Origin: Triops longicaudatus
Taxonomy: Eukaryota; Arthropoda; Branchiopoda; Notostraca; Triopsidae
Assembly: GCA_022885665.1 (NCBI GenBank)
Contig: JAGQDJ010000231.1
Span: forward strand, 71,685 to 135,684
Direction: 5' to 3'
DNA: 64,000 bases
How positions within the stretch are numbered: position 1 is the stretch's first letter; every line of letters starts with the position of its first letter. Made by a program: the position numbers and the translations under genes. This document shows, one piece after another, positions 12,001 through 23,600 of this stretch. The notes below the pieces were generated by a model, which did not search any database, was not told the DNA's origin, and saw only the letters and a list, made by a program, of their open reading frames with translations.

Positions 12001-14649
12001 GTTGCTAGACGGACGACATCTGATTCTTCCCAACGGAGATCTCCACGTCTTGCATGTCGGGATCGAAGACACCCAGCGACCTTACAAGTGCAGGATAATT
12101 GACAAAATAACGGGCCAATCCTTGACCAGTACTCCTGGGAGACTCGTCTTGCTTACCGGTAAGGAGCCGAGCTCAAAGTTTTCTCTTCAATTTACGAACT
12201 TTGTCGCTACGTAATACGATAAACTAACGCCAACCTGGCAAAAAGTTGTCGCTGAATTAGGATTCCACATGGGTTGACTACTTAATTAAAATTTTCTATG
12301 TAATCGAATTGGACGCCCGTAGACAATAAAGCAATTTCCGCGCCACGTCTGACCGAAGTTGCTTCCGTAATCAAAATCCGCAAAGGAGAGGACGTTGCAT
12401 TGCCATGCGTCGCCTACGGTCATCCCAAGCCGCAAGTTCGGTAAGGTTATTTCTTCAAAATTACTTCCAAGTGTTCACAAAGCACGTTTAGTTTTGTTAT
12501 CATTTTGTTGAATCAATGCAAGTATGTCCAATGTAACTGAAATCGAAGGATTTTGTGAAGAAGTTCGTAAAGCTAAGATTGACTGCAGCAATTTTTGGTA
12601 GTAGAGTTCTGCTGCTATGCAGAAATATTTATTCTAAAGAATTTTAGAGCTCTAAATATATTTTTATTTTCTAAAGTGGATTTTTGCAGAAATTTTCCAT
12701 TACTATATTGTATGAAAAATGAAACGGAAATTTCTGAAAAAATAATCCCAAGTTAAGGAATAATAGCTACACAGTTTTCTTATCTGATTTCAGCTTGTGT
12801 ACTCATACATTACTTAACGTGATTTTTTCGTACTATTCTACAGAAATATTGTGCTTGAAATCAGACTTTACTAGAAAGGAGTTTACAGTAAGGTTAATTT
12901 CTTCTCTTGTGCAGAATATATCTGTAAGTGAATTTCCCTGGTACTCACGTCTAGAGATCATGTATAAACACAAAAAATTTGGAAATTTCTGCGGAAAAGA
13001 ACCGTAAAGTCACAGTGACGTACAATTCTGCGCTTTTAGCTATGTAAATTGCTTGTAGCTAATATCTGTGGTGCTCTGGACAGAAATTTTTGCCCTTAAA
13101 TTAGTCTTAACTTACCACAGCTGATAGTAACGGAAGCAATTCTGTTTTTAGGCAGAAATAATTGCCTTAAGTGAAATTCTGCGATTATAGAAGTTGGAAA
13201 CCTTCTAGATTGAAATTAGACTTCACAAATTTGCAGTTCTATTGCTGTCTGTTTATTTATTTCCTGCCCATTACAAGCTTTATATAATACTGCTGAATAT
13301 TAAACCGTCTAATACGATTGCTTACCAATTACTTATAATGAAAACAATTTCTATGTCGTTTTAATCGAAACTACATCTTGGCAGTGAATTTCTGCTGTAT
13401 TTGTTAACAGAAGTGCTGTTTTGTGTTCGTCTCTAGACATGTCATTTCAAGCAAGTGTCTCCGTTCTGCTCTGCAGGATTTTGTCTCTCGCTTGAAATTT
13501 ATTATTGCTTAAGCGGTATTGTCTGGCAGAAATACTCCGTCCTGCTCATAGCCAGACATATGAGTTTATGCCCGTTCTTATGGTATTCCCAGACAGCAAT
13601 CCTCTTTGTTGAACCAGAAAGCCCATAGAGTGACGCCATCATTTTCTGGCATTCAGTAATATTGCTTAACACTGGATTTCTGCGGTACGGGGACTCAGAA
13701 ACCCATAATCTGATCATTCTGTCATAAATATCGCTTAAACTGTCTTAAGCTCTCTCACTCAAATATTCTTCTCCTGTACATAAATAAATGCTGAAAACTA
13801 ATTTCTGTGGTATTTTCACCAAGGAATGTAAGAAAGTGCTTAAGAAAGAGCAACGTCAGTGTGTTAAGCGTGTTCGGAAGAATTTTTAAAGCTGAATTGC
13901 AAGTTTTTCAAAGCTCAAAAGTCTTTGAGTAAGCTTTCAAGCGGTACAGATTTTCTTCTGTTGGTTTTTCAAGTGTCCGTTCTTGGCAGTAGCGTGGACA
14001 CAAATCGGCTGCAGTCTTAAACTCCATCTTTTTCCGCTTGATACATAGATGGTTGCGACAAGCCTCGGAGCAGCAAAGTTCCTTGTCGCCGGTGATGTTG
14101 GGCGACCGCCAACGTTTGCTGGGTGCGTCTTTGTACCTCGCTTCGGTTCAAGCTACCGACGGAGGTCGTTACGTATGCGTGGCTAATAATAGTGCCGGAG
14201 GCGGTGAAGCGTCTACATTGCTCGTCGTCCAAGAGCAACTCCGGGCGCACGTCGATCCTCCGTTACTGATCGTGGATGCGACACAGTCGGCACTTTTCCG
14301 GTGTGTCGCCGCCGGCCAGCCCCAGTAAGCAAATCTACCAGAGGAAATTTATTGATTAAAAACCTACTTCCAAGCTCCTCCTACCTCCAACTACCTAACC
14401 TTACAGTCCATTTACTCTTAAATATTCTCCCTTTTCTTTCTTTTTTGATTCTTTGCTGGAAACAAAGACTGGCCGTCGTTTGGCTCAAGAACGGCCAACG
14501 GCTGTATGGTAACAATCACGTGAGTATTGAGGACAACGGCTACCGCCTGCGAGTCTTGTCGATGCAACGGGAAGATCAAGGGATGTATCAGTGTATCCTG
14601 TCTAATGAAGACGACAGCGGCCAAGGCTACGCCGAACTTCGATTAGGAG
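9024..14649 (+). CDS. Dscam: Dscam exons for Ig1-Ig4
   Basis: Ig1 is split over 9024-9182 (ends QPQPVITW...) and 9338-9547 (VPGLRHVLENGSLIFPPF, YRCVASNPSG). Ig2 is split over 10345-10506 (VVWQNFDAVVYDQRVYRGD, FRCHIP) and 12009-12158 (GRHLILPNGDLHVLHVG, YKCRI). Ig3 starts in 12323-12440 (KIRKGEDVALPCVAYGHPKP) and continues in 14049-14324 (GRYVCVANNSAGG), which also starts Ig4. Ig4 ends in 14468-14649 (VVWLKNGQ, GMYQCILSNED). In fly Dscam1 the exon 4 and exon 6 cassettes encode the N-terminal halves of Ig2 and Ig3. Here I find only one copy of each equivalent, although the following introns are long (about 1.5 and 1.6 kb) and hold no further Ig-like frame. Confidence 0.93.
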
Positions 14650-17600
14650 GTAATATCTGGTCTTGTTACGTGTCTTTGCATGTTCGTCAGAAGAGTTGAA
14701 AAGGGGCGACTGGTCTTGTGGTTTTGATTTCCATGGAGGGAAGTACTTGAAGCGCGAAGATGAGCTAGAAATGGAAATCAAGGTGCCGGCATCAAAGCTT
14801 TTGAGATGGTAATGCGTTTAGATGTCTTTGTTGGTGTTCACGTTTTGCATCGGAGGACACAAGTTGGGGGAATTGAAAATTTAGGGATATGAATTTTGAG
14901 AGAACAACTTAGATGCCGGTGGTGGAGGCAAAGTTATGAGAAGCAAGACGGCTGAAGAAATATTTCAGTTTTTTTTCTGAACATGGCTGGGTGGGAGGAA
15001 AAAACGGAGTGAATTCGAAAGTACCGTGTTCTTATGCTATGTATTTTATGATGTGGTAGCCTTCCCGCCGAAGCTTGTTTACACTTTCATACGGCAAACG
15101 GTCCAGCCCGGTCCGTCGGTATCGCTCAAGTGTTCCGCGGTGGGTAATCCAGTCCCACATTTCGCCTGGTCGTTGGATGGCTTCCCTTTGCCCGTTTCGG
15201 AAAGGTTAGCAAGTTTACGGGCGAGTCTAGCAAGGAGCAAGACTAACGGGCTCACTGTTTGTTCTCTGTTGCAAAAGGTTCATGATTGGACAGTACGTGT
15301 CAGTCCATGGCGAAGTCATTAGTCACGTCAATATCAGCTCCGTGCACGTGGAAGATGGTGGCAATTACCAGTGCCAAGCGGAAAATAAAGCCGGAAACAT
15401 TGCCCATTCTGCCCCGCTGCATGTTTTCGGTAAGATCAAACCCATAAAGAAGCATGGCATCTCCTTTTGTTTCTTGCAACTCATTTCTTAACTTTTGTTC
15501 CACCGGGTGTTATGACAAATGTCTCAGGAGCGCCGTATGTCCGCCCGATGGGAAAAGTGCAAGCTGTAGCAGGTGGAAGGTTCGAGCTTATTTGCCCTGC
15601 AGCTGGTTACCCCATTGAAAACATACTATGGGAGAAAGGTCAGCCATTTTTTCTTACCATCTTACTTATTCTCAAAATGTTCCTTAAGATCGATCTCACT
15701 AGCTTTACATACTTTTAAAAATTAAAAAATCGAGGACCGTCTTTTCTTCTACTAATGGAATCTTTCTACAATCTTCCCTGCTAGAGCTAATTGTGTAAAT
15801 TTTTTCAGATTTATTGTCAAAGAAGGTTAAAATAAAAAGTTAACAGAACCTTGCTAAAACCCTTTGAAAACTACGATACATTAAGAGTCTGTTGCCATTT
15901 TCCTATGCTGTTCCGTTCTCGAGATAATCGAAGTTAATTATAAAGACCTGAGGCGCTTACTGATGAATATTGTTCGTCGCTTTCCTCAGCTATTTATTAA
16001 CCCAGAAAAGCGTGCCATACGTCAAAAGAATCGGAATTTAATGGTGTAGTTAGATAAGCCATTGTTCAACCATGTTTTCTATTTTCTTACCTCGCGTGCT
16101 TATTTTCAGAGTGCATAAGACAAAGGAGTTAGATAAGTGAGAGACCTAAAAGATTTTTTTATGGAATGCGTTAGTCTGGCTACCATTTGTCTTTCTTCAA
16201 CGTTTCCTAAGTCGAATCCAATAGTTCTTGTTAGCTAAACACTAAACAACAAAGTTTAAGCTACAGCAGAGCTCCAGTTTCGTCAATCCCGGTTATATCT
16301 ACCGATTATGAAAACATTTTTTCGTTTACAACAACGCTTACAACGTCTTTTGTGTTGATTTTGAAGCAGTAACTGGCCGATAGTGCGTTTCTGTCGTTGT
16401 GGTGTCACCAAATTAGAGTATTAATTGCACTTCCTTTTAGTTTATCTTTCTTCATTGAATTTTCTAAGATTTTCCCAATACACTGAGCAAGTGAGTCTGA
16501 TTTTGTCAGCTATCCGATTGGTCAACTACCTTTCGATTCCGTCCGGTTGAGAAAATTTGAGCTCTATTGTAGTTAGTAGTTTAGTGCTACAAATATTCTG
16601 TTAAAATTTCGTTATGTGAGCAATTTGTTTTTACGTTTTCCCATGTCGTTCCGTTCTCGATACAATCGTGGTTAATGTTAAAGGCCTGAGGCATGTTTTC
16701 AAAGCTAAGTCCCCCGCCTTTGGGCTCGAATCATTAAATTTCTTAGCCAATAGTTAACATAGAATAGTGTTAACTAATACGTCAAGACGACTACAATTTA
16801 ATTATACAATTAGTCCCGTTCTAGCCTGGTTTTGTACTTTCTTTCCAAACGTTTTGTTCTAATTTTAGAGTGCATAAGACAATGAACGATAGGTAAGTGG
16901 CTCATTCATTTTCTTCCCCTCTCTCCTGAAAAAATAGATAGCCGTCAGTTACCGACCAATTTACGTCAACGAGTTTTCCCCAATGGCACTTTGGTCATCG
17001 ATCCAGTGGAAAGGCTTTCTGATAAAGGCACTTATCACTGCGAAGCGCGGAATCGCCAAGGGCATTCAGCCAAGCAAAGCGTTCATATCGATGTAATTGG
17101 TAAGTTTAAGGGGACTAGTACTCTTTGTTGGGGAATTGTCTTGTTTCCTACGGCAATAACAGACTAAGCGAACGTGGAAGCAAAGAAGGGGAGAGAGAAA
17201 ATCGTTGAATGTTAAAAGAGAGTACAGAAAGGAAGACAACGGTACCGAGACTATAATAATGTTTTTATGCGTCCGATGTTGCGACGTTATAAAATTTACC
17301 GTCCCAGATCCGCCCCAAATCATGCCCTTGTCAGTCCCTATGGGACTCAATCTGGGTGACCGCTTGGCGTTGCAGTGCGTCGTAACCAAAGGGGATTTGC
17401 CGTTAAGGATATCTTGGGAGAAAGACGGCCTGGGCTTGGACGGTGCCCTGGATGCGGCCACACGTTCTATTAACGCTTTTACCAGCTCTTTATTCGTCGA
17501 AAGTCTCAATCTAGGCCACGCTGGAATTTATACTTGCGTTGCTGCCAATCACGCCGGAAAAGTGTCACAGTTTGTCAACGTAATCATTAACGGTACATTT

Positions 17601-20600
17601 TTTCTCCCACACCAGTGTCCCGTAATTTTGGCCAGTTTTTATCATTTTTTGGTACTTCTCCCTTTCCAAAGAGTCTTGTGGAATTTTTTGGCTGTCGTCA
17701 ACGTGTACTTTGAGAATGAGATACTTTGGAATTTTCTTGCTGGCAGAGTATGAAGAATTTCGGGCCAGTACTTCTCCGGCAGAAGGGGGGGGGGGGGCAT
17801 GGATTTCGACTGTTGGCCCCAAATACTAATCTTAATCTCTTCTTCTTTTTTCACCCTCGTCTTGACCCTTCCTGTTACGTTTCCGTTTTTGCACTCTTGG
17901 GGGGCATGGTGTGCACGAACTTTGGCATGTACATGGAATTTCTTCAACCTTACCCTTCTTTCCCTACTTTCCCTAAATTCCTCCACCTTATTTTAATGAA
18001 AAAAATGGTCTACGACCCGAATTACGGAACTTTATAAAAAAAATCATTTACGTTTCATTTGCACTTATAAACGAAATAAAAAAAAAAGTTCCACCTCGTA
18101 TTTCACCCTTCAGTTTCCCTGACTTGACCCAAGGTTCCCGGGTACAGGTATCGTGTTCGGTGTACGAAGGTGACCCGCCGTTTACGTTTCAGTGGATCAA
18201 AGATCAGAATCGTATTATGCCGGACAGTACCGGGACTGGCAGCTCGCCACCGTTACCCCACTTAAGGGTGACGGATTTCAACGAGTATTCCAGTATTCTT
18301 ACCATGGATCACGTCACTGCGGTCCATGATGGCCAGTACACGTGCGTGGCCAGCAACGCTGCCAGTCATAGCCAGCATTCGGCCTATCTCAGAGTCAGTG
18401 GTAAGATTTTCATCACATTCACACGACACGACCAAAAACCAAGCTGCCAGAACTTTCACAACATCACCAAGCACTTGCTACTTAAAGTCACTGGTTACGC
18501 CATAAGCTTACTCAATTTTTTTCCAATATTTTTCAAATTAGTTTAGAAATAGTTTTAATTGAAAAATGCATACTGAGTACAGCAAAAATTGGCGTAGTTT
18601 AGGAATTATTGAATACCTTTAGTTTGAATAACTGGAGTTTGTTAACTTGAGTTTGTTCACCAGTTTTGGTAACTAGAGTTTGATTACTAGCGTTTAGAAA
18701 TTAGAGTTTAACCACTTGATTTTGAAACCTTTTTTCGATAACCTGAGTTTGATCTCTAGATTTTGACCAATAGAATTCGATAAACTAGAAATTAAAAGCG
18801 ACAGTATTAAAAAGTAATGCACTTCAGCAACCGAATTTCAAAAATTAAAAGACGCCATTTTGAAGAAAGAACACCGAGAAAGCCAAATATGATTGGTTGG
18901 GTAAAGTGAAAAGAAACACCTTATGCCATTATGGAATGACACTCTCTCGCATGAATTCATTCTTCTTGCCTGGGGCATGAAATCGTCACTGAGAATGTGT
19001 TCGTGTGGAATTATTGCATCTGAAAAGCATTCGAGTCTGTGCTAGCTAATTTGAAGGAGTTTTGTGATCCTTTGCGTCAATTCACACCGGCGACATTAAA
19101 TTATATTTTTCGTCGCAATAGCCAATGAAATAACTGTACAGCTGTAGGTAAAAACTCAATGCACCAAAAAGAAATGTGCAGCAAACGCAGTTCTTTTTAT
19201 TTAATGACACAATATTCTTAAACACCAAAGATACTCCAATGTCGCCATGCACAAAACAATTTCTACAGTTTAAAAAATACCTACAAAGGAAATTGTTTAA
19301 ACATTTTTTGCAGATAAATTCCATCGAATTTTGTGGCATTGAAAATACGAATCATTATGACTATTTAGAGATAATATTGTCAAGTATTTTTGTATTTAAA
19401 GAGAAAAATTTATAACTGCTGCAAAATAGTAAAAGTGACTGTTTGATGGTCGGTATGTTGTCAGTGTGAATTGAACCCTAGCGTGGCATCTTACGATTAT
19501 TTTTTTAAAGTTTAGATTCTTTGAGATTGATTTTTCCTTTGTTTCTCCTTTTGTGGTAATTTGGCAGTTCCGCCCGAGTGGGTCACAGAGCCACGAGATG
19601 TTCATGTGATGGCTGGTCATCTAGCGGAATTGAATTGCGCCGCCCGAGGCTTCCCGGAGCCCACTATCAAGTGGCGCTACACTTTAGGTTTGAACACTTG
19701 CATAGAAAGTACCGTCAGCTGGGGTTCTTTTTAACAAAAACAAGCGCGGTTCAGTTTTCTTGTTTAATTTTGGGTCAATTTTAAAACAAAACTAAAAAAG
19801 AAAAATCTACCTCTGTAAAAGACAGAGGAGAATCCAACAAGCTACATAGATTTTGATTCCTTGATGACACTTGTGAGTAATTTATTTTAAAATTTCAAAG
19901 TTACCTAACGCAGGTACAATTTTGAGAGCGAAGAAGAAATTGCACTTTAGAACTAATATTTCTGCAGGTATTTCTTTTTTTTGCGTTGCTAAGTTGATCA
20001 TTCGAACACGATTGAAGAAATTACTTCAATTCTTTTTTCCTGACTGGAACGTATTCCCTTCCAAAAACCGTTAGCTATAACGCGGGAAAAGTGTCAGAGC
20101 TATGGGGTAACTTTGAACATGAGAATCTGCCTGGAGGCAAAAGACTATTTAAGAAAGGCTTTGGCTTTGTTTCTTAATATGGGACACTGTGCTCTTTGCG
20201 TTGCAGTAAGAAGTTAAGGGCAGTAGATATTCTATCTTTGTCTATTATACGTTCAAAACTACCCCCATGTGTTTCGATAACCCCAGTCGACAGTCTCGTT
20301 AAAAGTCGTATTTCATTCTGGATTATCTCTGTGCTATACATTCGCTTTAGACAAATCCAAAGGCCAGTTTGGTAGCTTGACTGATGCAAGGTTCCAGACC
20401 GAACCCAATGGAACGTTATTAATTCGCAACGTGGTGAAGAGCGACGAAGGGTATTATCTCTGTGAGGCTCAAAACGGCATTGGTAACGGCTTAAGCAGCG
20501 TCATCATGCTCACTGTCAACGGTAAAACTTAAAATAAATTGAAACCATAAACAAGTGGGAAAATAAGTCATCGTTAGTTGACTAAATAAATTTATTGCTA

Positions 20601-23600
20601 GCACCGCCTAAGATCATAAGCCAGGAAACGAAGGTGTCGGTACGGAAGAATGCTAAAGCGACCATCAAGTGCCACGTACAGGGCGATCTACCGCTCTACA
20701 TACACTGGAAGAAAGACGGAGTCAACTTTGAGCCATCTTACCGTGACAGGTAAGTCCTTCGGTGGTCTTTTACACTGTAGTTTATTTTCAAAAATATCGT
20801 ATCCTTCTCGACCCACTAGTGGTCGCTAATGTGTAAGACCGTAGCTCTAACACTTTTTTCCATCTCGCGAAAACTTCCTAAATGTCGCCTTCCTAGTTGT
20901 ACATATTGCCTTCGGCGTACTACCTCCACAACTTTTATTACGACCTACACTTTTGGTTGTAAACAACACACCTTCGGAAAAAAAACACTTTTTTACGCTT
21001 TACGCTTGTTTACGCTTAGTCCTTTCAGGCATGTGGTTGCCCTCTAGGATAAAGCGAGAGAACTGGACCTGACTAGTCAGATCTAGCCCAACATGACCTA
21101 CCCTAACCTAAGAAGAACTAAGCTAATCAAACCTAACCAAAATAACCTACCCGAATCTAATCAAACTAGGGTTAACATAACCTAAACATGCTAACCCCAA
21201 TTAAGCCAAGTTGAGTTCACCTAGCCAAACTGAAGTTTTATCTAAATTAAACGTGTCAATCTAAACCTAATCTAAATAGATGTCACCAAACTTAACCTAC
21301 GTAGAATAAGCCTACCAAGCCTTGTTAACCAACCTTAACTAAAGTTAATAGAAAAAACTAACTACCTTTAACTAGCCAAAACGCATTATAGCTAGGTCAG
21401 GTTATTTAAATACCCAAAACTAACCTACCTAAGCTGAAATAGTGAATCCTGAACTTAACTTAGCAAACTAATCACACGTAACCGAAATAAAGTTAATTTA
21501 TCGAAATAGATAAAGTTTAACCTAATTAAAGGAAATTCAACCTAAACAAAACCTAATGTAACTCAACCGATCACCGTCTAGTTACCATCTCGGTACGTCC
21601 AAGTTTAGATGGTTCCTGAGATACTTCAACTAGCAGCGTTGCTTCCTCCGAAACTCCACCCACTGTCATGCAACTCTCATTATGTGACGTAAACCCGTTT
21701 TAAAGTAAACTTCACCCGTATCTAACCAAACTCTACCTACACGTAAGTTAACTCCACCCATTTTCTAAATTCCTACAATTTAGCTCAAAATGTTTTCTCG
21801 AGCAGAAGTATCCAACTCATCAAAATGTTACTATTGTTCATACCCTCCTCTACGGTAAGCCCACACGATTTCCCATTCGTAGGTACATTCAACGAAAAAT
21901 ACATAAAATTAGTTTGAAGTTCTTAATATTTTCCGCAATTAGTTGAAACACATTTTCCTCTTCTGCTGTTTCTGCTAGCAACCGGAAACTAGCTCTAACA
22001 TCTTGCCTACTAAACTAGAGCAAAACAAGTCTAACCAGAATTTCTCATTCTCATTTTCTAAGGAATTGAAAATGTTTTTATGTTTTTCAATTCCGTCATC
22101 CCACGCGCAGTGAACTTTTCATCTGCAAGAGATCTGCTCACAAATAAGCCACTTGCATTTCATCCATGAATACTAAAAGCATCAAAAGAGGACCCGCAGA
22201 TTGGAAATAGCGTGGACTTTAACTAGTTTATTATTGTATTCTTTGAGATTGCTGAAGACCAAGTAACGAATTTTGAGACTACTGAAAAGGCTCAATACGG
22301 AAAGTCTGAAAATACATTTAGATTTAGAAAATACATTTTTAGATTTAGAAAATTGTCGATTCGCCAACGATTACCTTCAATTCGTCGACGTTGGCGACTA
22401 AATAGGCGTTGGCGATAGGGTTGAATAGCGTTGCCCCAGTCTAGTGCTTTTATATCCATTTTTCCTTGCGCTTTAGTATAATTAAAGAAGTAAAATGCAT
22501 TGGCAGATAGAACACGCTGTAAATAACCAAACCTAGCTTAAAATACTGTAAAACGGGTAATTATGGAAAACCGTAGGCCATCTACTGCTCCTGAACTACG
22601 TCACACAACGCAACAGTCTAGTTGTTATTAGCTCCATTATGTATAGACTTACTTAAGAAAGGAAAACGAATCCTTTGTTTTAACATACTTTGCGCCAAAA
22701 GCCTGTTGGAAGCGGAATATATTTTAATTGACAAATTTAGTTGTTGTGCGATCATTGACGACCACAGGTTAACTATGCCATTCAAAATCTTTGTTCTTTG
22801 TATAAGTATAGTATATTGAACATATAGCAAACATATAAAACATATAGCTTTCTTGGAGCAACTTTGAACATTTTGCTCGGAGGTTACAGTCTGTCAATTT
22901 TACGATTTTTTTTATTGCACAAGTTTTTATCGGAAAACCTCTTTGTGACGCGATCTTACCAAATTTCCCTTCAAGATAATGAATACTAGTGTAAAACGGG
23001 GTAATTCTGAACGTGTGGGGTAACATGTTTCGGATTTTCACTACCGAAGACAACTAAGGACAGTTAGGGATTCCAGTTTACTTTGTAGGTGTTCCAGTCT
23101 ACCTACAAAGATAGTTCATCAATCAGCTTTTCTTTTACTTAATCACAACGCAGTTACAGCCTTTTACCTCCAGGCAAATTCGATAGGTAGAATTGTGTAG
23201 GGAACTTCAACCCTTTTCTTTAATTATGGCTGTTCCGAGGCTAGCGAAAGCTAGGGGAGCGAGGAGGGGCCAGGCAGGTCGCGACTTGCGAAGACAACGC
23301 ATAAAAACTCAAGTAATAAGGACTACCCCCCTTTCTAAATTGAAAAGACCGTAGGCAGACAAGACCAAGCAGTAGTTCAAATAGTAGGAAGCATAACCAA
23401 GTGCAAAAGTGTGAAGAAATTTAAGTTTCAAGTTAGAAACTCTTTTCTTAGCGACCACTTTTCGTTCACATTTTTTGCTAAAATAATCGAAGTCACTTTC
23501 TTTAAGAAAAATGGTCACCATGTTTAAGTGACTTACAGTAACGATGACAAAGAAAAATTTTCTGCTAAAATGCTTTTTCTTAGTTCTGTCGAGCAATTTT

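Noticed and set aside
17770..18037. Plus-strand frames between the Ig7 exons, considered as a third Ig7 copy
   Set aside because: No Ig cysteine/tryptophan pattern; the sequence is a G run followed by T/C-rich intron.
21050..21560. Interstitial telomere
   Set aside because: CCTAA-like words are frequent but there is no regular TTAGG array.
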